Both the position numbers and the translations under genes were made by a program. The notes under the pieces were generated by a model that worked only from the letters and a program-made list of their open reading frames with translations, was not told the DNA's origin and did not search any database. From the NCBI GenBank assembly GCA_018657165.1, contig JABHXS010000030.1:1-18201 (forward strand): DNA of 18,201 nucleotides, in the 5' to 3' direction. The stretch's first letter is position 1, and each line of letters starts with the position of its first letter. Positions 14,956 to 18,201 of this stretch are shown piece by piece. Source of the DNA: Nitrosomonadales bacterium (GTDB lineage: Bacteria; Pseudomonadota; Gammaproteobacteria; Burkholderiales; Methylophilaceae).

Positions 14956-15819
14956 ATGAAATTTAAAAGAATAGCCATTATAGGTAAATATCCCGCAGCC
15001 ATAGAATCAAGTGAAATGGACTCACAACTTATTGATTTGATAAAATATTTATCAAAAAGTGATTATGAGTTAATCATAGAAGAGAAGACACAAAAAAAAA
15101 TTAAAATTGATGATTATCAATCGACACCATTAAAGAGTATAGGTGCTGCAGCCGACATTGCTATTATTGTGGGCGGTGATGGAACGATGTTAGGGGTTGC
15201 AAGAAACCTTCTAGATGATGGCATACCTATGATAGGGGTGAATAGTGGCCGTTTCGGGTTTTTAGCTGACCTTAATAAAAAAAATATGTTTACCAGCATA
15301 GATAAAGTTTTAAATGGAAACTATGATGAAGATAGGCGTTTGCTTATCGAAACAAAAGTTTATCGGGGCGATAAAGTTATTTATGAGTCATTCGCATTAA
15401 ATGATGTTGTCATAAAAAGTGGAGTTAGGTTAATTGAATTAGAGGTGTCCATTAACGATAAATTTGTACATACACAAAGATCAGATGGAATTATTGTCTC
15501 CACACCTACAGGCACAACAGCATATGCACTATCGGCAGGAGGTCCAATTTTACATCCACAATTAGATGCTATCTCGATTGTACCGATTAACCCTCATACA
15601 TTGAGTAACAGACCTATTGCTATTAATGCAACAAGTGAAATAGAAATAAAAATTGTCCAAATGGAAGAGGCTTCATTGAGTATAGATGGTCAAATTAAAT
15701 TTCCTCTTGATATAAGGGACAAAATTCAAGTAACCAAAGCTAAAAGAACTATTTCAATATTACACCCAAAAGATTACTGCTACTTTGAAATGTTAAGAAA
15801 TAAACTGCACTGGGGTTAG
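14956..15819 (+). CDS. nadK: NAD kinase (ATP/polyphosphate-dependent)
   Basis: 287 residues, the usual proteobacterial length. It phosphorylates NAD+ to NADP+ in the cytoplasm. The catalytic GGDGT motif is at 73-77 (D75), followed by GVNSGRFGFLADL (94-106) and the ribose-binding TPTGTTAYALSAGGPI (183-198). SLSIDGQ (241-247) is the typical late motif. In the second block most family members have NxGxLGFL; this protein has Phe at that Leu (F100), a mild departure. An A9 homopolymer is within the gene at 15092-15100. Purine-rich GAGATAGAG just before ATG 14956 is a weak ribosome binding site. Divergent from hrcA and followed seven bases later by recN, a common nadK-recN pairing. Confidence 0.96.
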   Translation: MKFKRIAIIGKYPAAIESSEMDSQLIDLIKYLSKSDYELIIEEKTQKKIKIDDYQSTPLKSIGAAADIAIIVGGDGTMLGVARNLLDDGIPMIGVNSGRFGFLADLNKKNMFTSIDKVLNGNYDEDRRLLIETKVYRGDKVIYESFALNDVVIKSGVRLIELEVSINDKFVHTQRSDGIIVSTPTGTTAYALSAGGPILHPQLDAISIVPINPHTLSNRPIAINATSEIEIKIVQMEEASLSIDGQIKFPLDIRDKIQVTKAKRTISILHPKDYCYFEMLRNKLHWG

Positions 15820-15826
15820 ACGATTT

Positions 15827-17482
15827 ATGCTAGAAAATCTACTAATAAGAAATTATGTCATTGTTGACGAGCTAGATTTAAATTTTTTGTTAGGTTTTTC
15901 GTCGCTAACAGGCGAGACGGGAGCAGGTAAGTCCATACTTATTGATGCATTATCATTGGCACTTGGTAGCAGGAGTGAGAGTGGTGTTGTAAAAAAAGGG
16001 AATGAGAAAGCAGATATCACAGCAACGTTTAATCTAGAAGGGAATGATGAAGCAAAAGCCTGGCTATCCCAAAATGAATTTGAGGAATCAGATAATCAAT
16101 TGTTATTAAGAAGGGTGATATACAAAGATGGTAAGTCAAAAGCATTTATAAACGGAATTCCATCAACCATTAGCCAGCTAAAATCTATTGGTGAAAGTTT
16201 AGTTGATATCTATAGTCAAAATATCCATCACTCTCTCTTAAAGAAAACCTCACAAAGAGAGATATTAGATAGCTTTCTTGGCTTTAAAGAGGAATTAAGA
16301 AATCTAAAAAAATTTTATAGTGAGTGGCAGAGATTATTTCTGGAGCAAGATAAGTTTCTCAAGAATAAAGAGAGCTTTTTAAATGAGCTTAATGAGATTG
16401 AAGATAGATATAATGAATTTTCGGCATTAAATTTTACTTATTCTGAATGGCAACAACTTCAAATTGATCAGAAATTTTTAGCTAATGGTAATGAGTTAAT
16501 TAGTGGGGTAAATAAATGTATTTCAATGATCGATGATGGCGATATCTCTTTAAACTCCCTTGCTAGACAAGTTCAAGTAGAATTAAAAAGTCTTTATGGC
16601 CTAGATAAAAGACTTGAAAATGCAAATAATATTATGCATTCAATGCAAGCAGAATCTATGGAGCTATCTCGAGAACTTACAAATTATCTGCAAAATGTAG
16701 ATATTGATGAGAATTTGCAACAAAGTGTTGAAGAAAAAATCCAGTCTATATTTAGTTTTTGTAGAAAATTTAATGTTAAACCTGAAGACTTAGAAGCAGA
16801 AAGTGAAAAATGGCTTCAAAGGTTAGAGGAATTAAAAATAATGTTAAGTGATAAAGATATATCCTTGTTAGTCAGCGAAGCTAAGACTTCTTATGATGAA
16901 ATTGCATCAAAGGTTACCAACAAACGAGTAAGCGCAGCAATATTATTGAGCAAACTAATCACAGAGAAACTGAATCAACTCTCCTTTAATGATGCAAGCT
17001 TTAATGTTGAGTTAAGCTCTATAGATCCATCAATTAATGGAAATGAAAGTATACAATTTTTAGTTTCAACCTTCAAAGGGGCAGAGCTTCAGCCGATTCA
17101 AAAAGTGTTATCAGGCGGTGAATTATCAAGAATAAGTTTGGCAATAAGGGTCGCATCTATTTCTAATATTGAAGTCCCAACTATGATATTCGATGAAGTT
17201 GATGTGGGAATAGGTGGTGGTGTTGCTGAAGTAGTAGGTAATTTATTGAAAGATTTAGGCGGTAAAAAACACACACAGGCACTTGTCATAACACACCTTC
17301 CTCAAGTAGCTGCAAAGTCTGATCATCATTATAAAGTCAGCAAAAAACAAGTTGAAAATTCAATTTATAGCGAAATTAGACTTTTAAATGAAGCTGATCG
17401 TGTTGATGAAATAGCAAGAATGCTGGGCGGAATAAAGGTGACTGATAAGGCAATTGATCATGCCAAAGAAATATTAGGATGA
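15827..17482 (+). CDS. recN: DNA repair protein RecN (SMC-like ATPase)
   Basis: 551 residues, matching the family (E. coli 553). It takes part in double-strand break repair by binding and holding DNA ends. The ATPase head is split: Walker A GETGAGKS at 29-36 near the N-terminus, and the ABC signature LSGGELSRISLAIR (S429) plus Walker B TMIFDEVDVGIGG (D456, E457) near the C-terminus. The RLLNEADRVDEIARMLGG stretch is the typical end. Between them about 150-390 is a charged heptad-rich coiled-coil region. ATG 15827 is seven bases after nadK. The stop is one base from the convergent fur stop. An SOS box was not sought upstream because the gene appears to be second in an operon. Confidence 0.96.
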   Translation: MLENLLIRNYVIVDELDLNFLLGFSSLTGETGAGKSILIDALSLALGSRSESGVVKKGNEKADITATFNLEGNDEAKAWLSQNEFEESDNQLLLRRVIYKDGKSKAFINGIPSTISQLKSIGESLVDIYSQNIHHSLLKKTSQREILDSFLGFKEELRNLKKFYSEWQRLFLEQDKFLKNKESFLNELNEIEDRYNEFSALNFTYSEWQQLQIDQKFLANGNELISGVNKCISMIDDGDISLNSLARQVQVELKSLYGLDKRLENANNIMHSMQAESMELSRELTNYLQNVDIDENLQQSVEEKIQSIFSFCRKFNVKPEDLEAESEKWLQRLEELKIMLSDKDISLLVSEAKTSYDEIASKVTNKRVSAAILLSKLITEKLNQLSFNDASFNVELSSIDPSINGNESIQFLVSTFKGAELQPIQKVLSGGELSRISLAIRVASISNIEVPTMIFDEVDVGIGGGVAEVVGNLLKDLGGKKHTQALVITHLPQVAAKSDHHYKVSKKQVENSIYSEIRLLNEADRVDEIARMLGGIKVTDKAIDHAKEILG

Positions 17483-17483
17483 T

Positions 17484-17909
17484 CTATTTTTTATATTCAC
17501 AATCCTTTTTTGTACAATCTCCATAGATATATAGAGAGTGTTCAATTATTGTAAATCCGTGTTCATTTGCAACTTGTGTTTGTAATTTCTCAATACCTTC
17601 ATTGACAAACTCTTCAACATGGCCGCATTGAAGGCATACGATGTGATCATGATGACTTTTCTCATTTAGCTCAAAAACAGCTTTGCCACTTTCAAAGTGA
17701 TGGCGGATGAGTAATCCTGCCTGCTCAAATTGTGTTAAGACGCGATAAATTGTTGCAAGTCCAACTTCCTCACCACTGCCTAGCATTTCCTTATAAATAT
17801 CTTCAGCTGTCAGATGTTTTTCTTTGCTACTTTCAAAAATATTTAAAACTTTCAATCTTGGGAGCGTTACTTTTAATCCAGTTTTCTTTAATTCATCATG
17901 CTCTTCCAT
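17484..17909 (-). CDS. fur: Ferric uptake regulator Fur
   Basis: 141 residues. It is an iron-dependent dimeric repressor of iron uptake genes. The winged-helix domain (1-80) has LKVTLPRLKVL (12-22), HLTAEDIY with H32, and the recognition helix EVGLATIYRVLTQFEQAGLL (48-67). The dimerisation domain carries HHDHIVCLQC (86-95), giving the HHDH metal motif and C92-x2-C95, and a C-terminal C132/C137 pair. This set is diagnostic of Fur rather than Zur or PerR, as judged from the E80-SHHDH arrangement. ATG 17909 is supported by GGGAG at 17923-17919. It is divergent from the bamE-like gene, the arrangement common in betaproteobacteria. No clear Fur box was found in the 84-base gap. Confidence 0.95.
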   Translation of the reverse strand: MEEHDELKKTGLKVTLPRLKVLNIFESSKEKHLTAEDIYKEMLGSGEEVGLATIYRVLTQFEQAGLLIRHHFESGKAVFELNEKSHHDHIVCLQCGHVEEFVNEGIEKLQTQVANEHGFTIIEHSLYIYGDCTKKDCEYKK

Positions 17910-17918
17910 GGTTCTTAA

Positions 17919-17923
17919 CTCCC
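17919..17923 (-). promoter_or_regulatory. Ribosome binding site of fur
   Basis: Minus-strand GGGAG nine bases before ATG 17909; supports this start. Confidence 0.6.
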
Positions 17924-17993
17924 AATGTAATTTAAAACCTAACCATCACCCAAAATGTTATATTATCAATCTTTGAAAATAAAGTCTTAATAA

Positions 17994-18201
17994 ATGCGTT
18001 TAATTTTCATTATCTTCATTTTTGTTATGGTGCCAGCGTGTTCTTGGCTGGGCTCTAATCCATCTGATGAAGATAGCATCCCAGTCGGGCAAGAGGATGA
18101 TGATACCGATTTATCTGTTATCCCATTAATCAACATCATCACTAAATACCTCCCTGAAACATATAGACAGGATATTTCTCAAGGAAATGAAATAACTCCA
18201 G
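17994..18201 (+). CDS. bamE: BamE/SmpA-like outer membrane assembly lipoprotein, N-terminal part (cut by window edge)
   Basis: 69 codons are visible from ATG 17994 to the right edge; the frame is open. Residues 1-15 are a hydrophobic lipoprotein signal (RLIFIIFIFVMVPA) with the lipobox VPAC, so C16 is the expected lipidated cysteine. Residues 56-66 (TYRQDISQGNE) match the start of the BamE fold, where family members read Y(k/r)xDIxQGN. BamE is a peripheral subunit of the BAM complex that inserts beta-barrel proteins into the outer membrane. Between C16 and that motif there is a 40-residue spacer rich in acid residues (DEDS at 25-28, EDDDTD at 34-39), longer than is usual. Divergent from fur, with an 84-base gap. 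No Shine-Dalgarno is visible. Family is fairly sure from the QGN motif and the fur neighbour. Confidence 0.85.
   Translation, partial: MRLIFIIFIFVMVPACSWLGSNPSDEDSIPVGQEDDDTDLSVIPLINIITKYLPETYRQDISQGNEITP

Noticed and set aside
17910..17993. Fur box (autoregulation) between fur and bamE
   Set aside because: Only scattered AT-rich half matches such as GATAATAT; no convincing 19-bp palindrome.
1..18201. A novel defence, mobile or biosynthetic system
   Set aside because: Every substantial open frame except the HAD substrate and the M16 target belongs to a well-known core family; there are no integrase, transposase, toxin-antitoxin, CRISPR or phage signatures.

Overview
The window is a gene-dense, AT-rich stretch of an ordinary bacterial core chromosome. 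Intergenic gaps are very short, several genes overlap or nearly touch, and many starts have no recognisable Shine-Dalgarno. Gene content and order fit a betaproteobacterium: paired M16 peptidases-rsmD-coaD-Alvin-type ferredoxin, dnaJ/dnaK/grpE with RpoH-type promoters, hrcA, nadK-recN, and fur divergent from bamE. With low GC, compact spacing and an edd-eda pair, the best guess is a streamlined methylotroph of the Methylophilaceae (OM43 / Ca. Methylopumilus type). That placement is inferred from style and content, with no database search behind it.

Layout. Bases 1-3227 (+) are a tight run: the end of one M16 peptidase, a second M16-like protein with a degenerate zinc motif, rsmD, coaD, a 2[4Fe-4S] ferredoxin and gloA. 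Bases 3232-6979 (-) are the heat-shock chaperone cluster grpE-dnaK-dnaJ. grpE and dnaK each have their own sigma-32-type promoter with a shared 19-bp core, and a perfect 14-bp inverted repeat lies between dnaK and dnaJ. Bases 7146-10272 (+) hold edd, eda and a HAD phosphatase, preceded by a plausible sigma-70 promoter. Bases 10280-14850 (-) are a compact hrcA-hemH-hldD-hldE operon (heat-shock repressor, last step of heme synthesis, ADP-heptose synthesis for LPS). Bases 14956-17482 (+) are nadK-recN. Fur follows on the minus strand (17484-17909), and the right edge (from 17994) is the start of a BamE-like lipoprotein gene.

How they work together. The chaperone machine DnaK-DnaJ-GrpE is complete and appears RpoH-driven. 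HrcA is encoded about 7 kb away, but no CIRCE operator is visible in the window, so its targets probably lie elsewhere (groESL is the usual one). Edd and Eda form the 6-phosphogluconate to pyruvate + glyceraldehyde-3-phosphate branch, which in RuMP methylotrophs can serve as the cleavage phase of formaldehyde assimilation. HldE, HldD and BamE serve the outer membrane.

I found no phage, IS element, CRISPR array, tRNA or rRNA, and no convincing undescribed multi-gene system. The notable items are regulatory: the duplicated heat-shock promoter core, the dnaK-dnaJ hairpin that abuts the dnaJ start, and a HAD gene of unknown substrate joined to edd-eda. No gene-free stretch exceeds about 150 bases.
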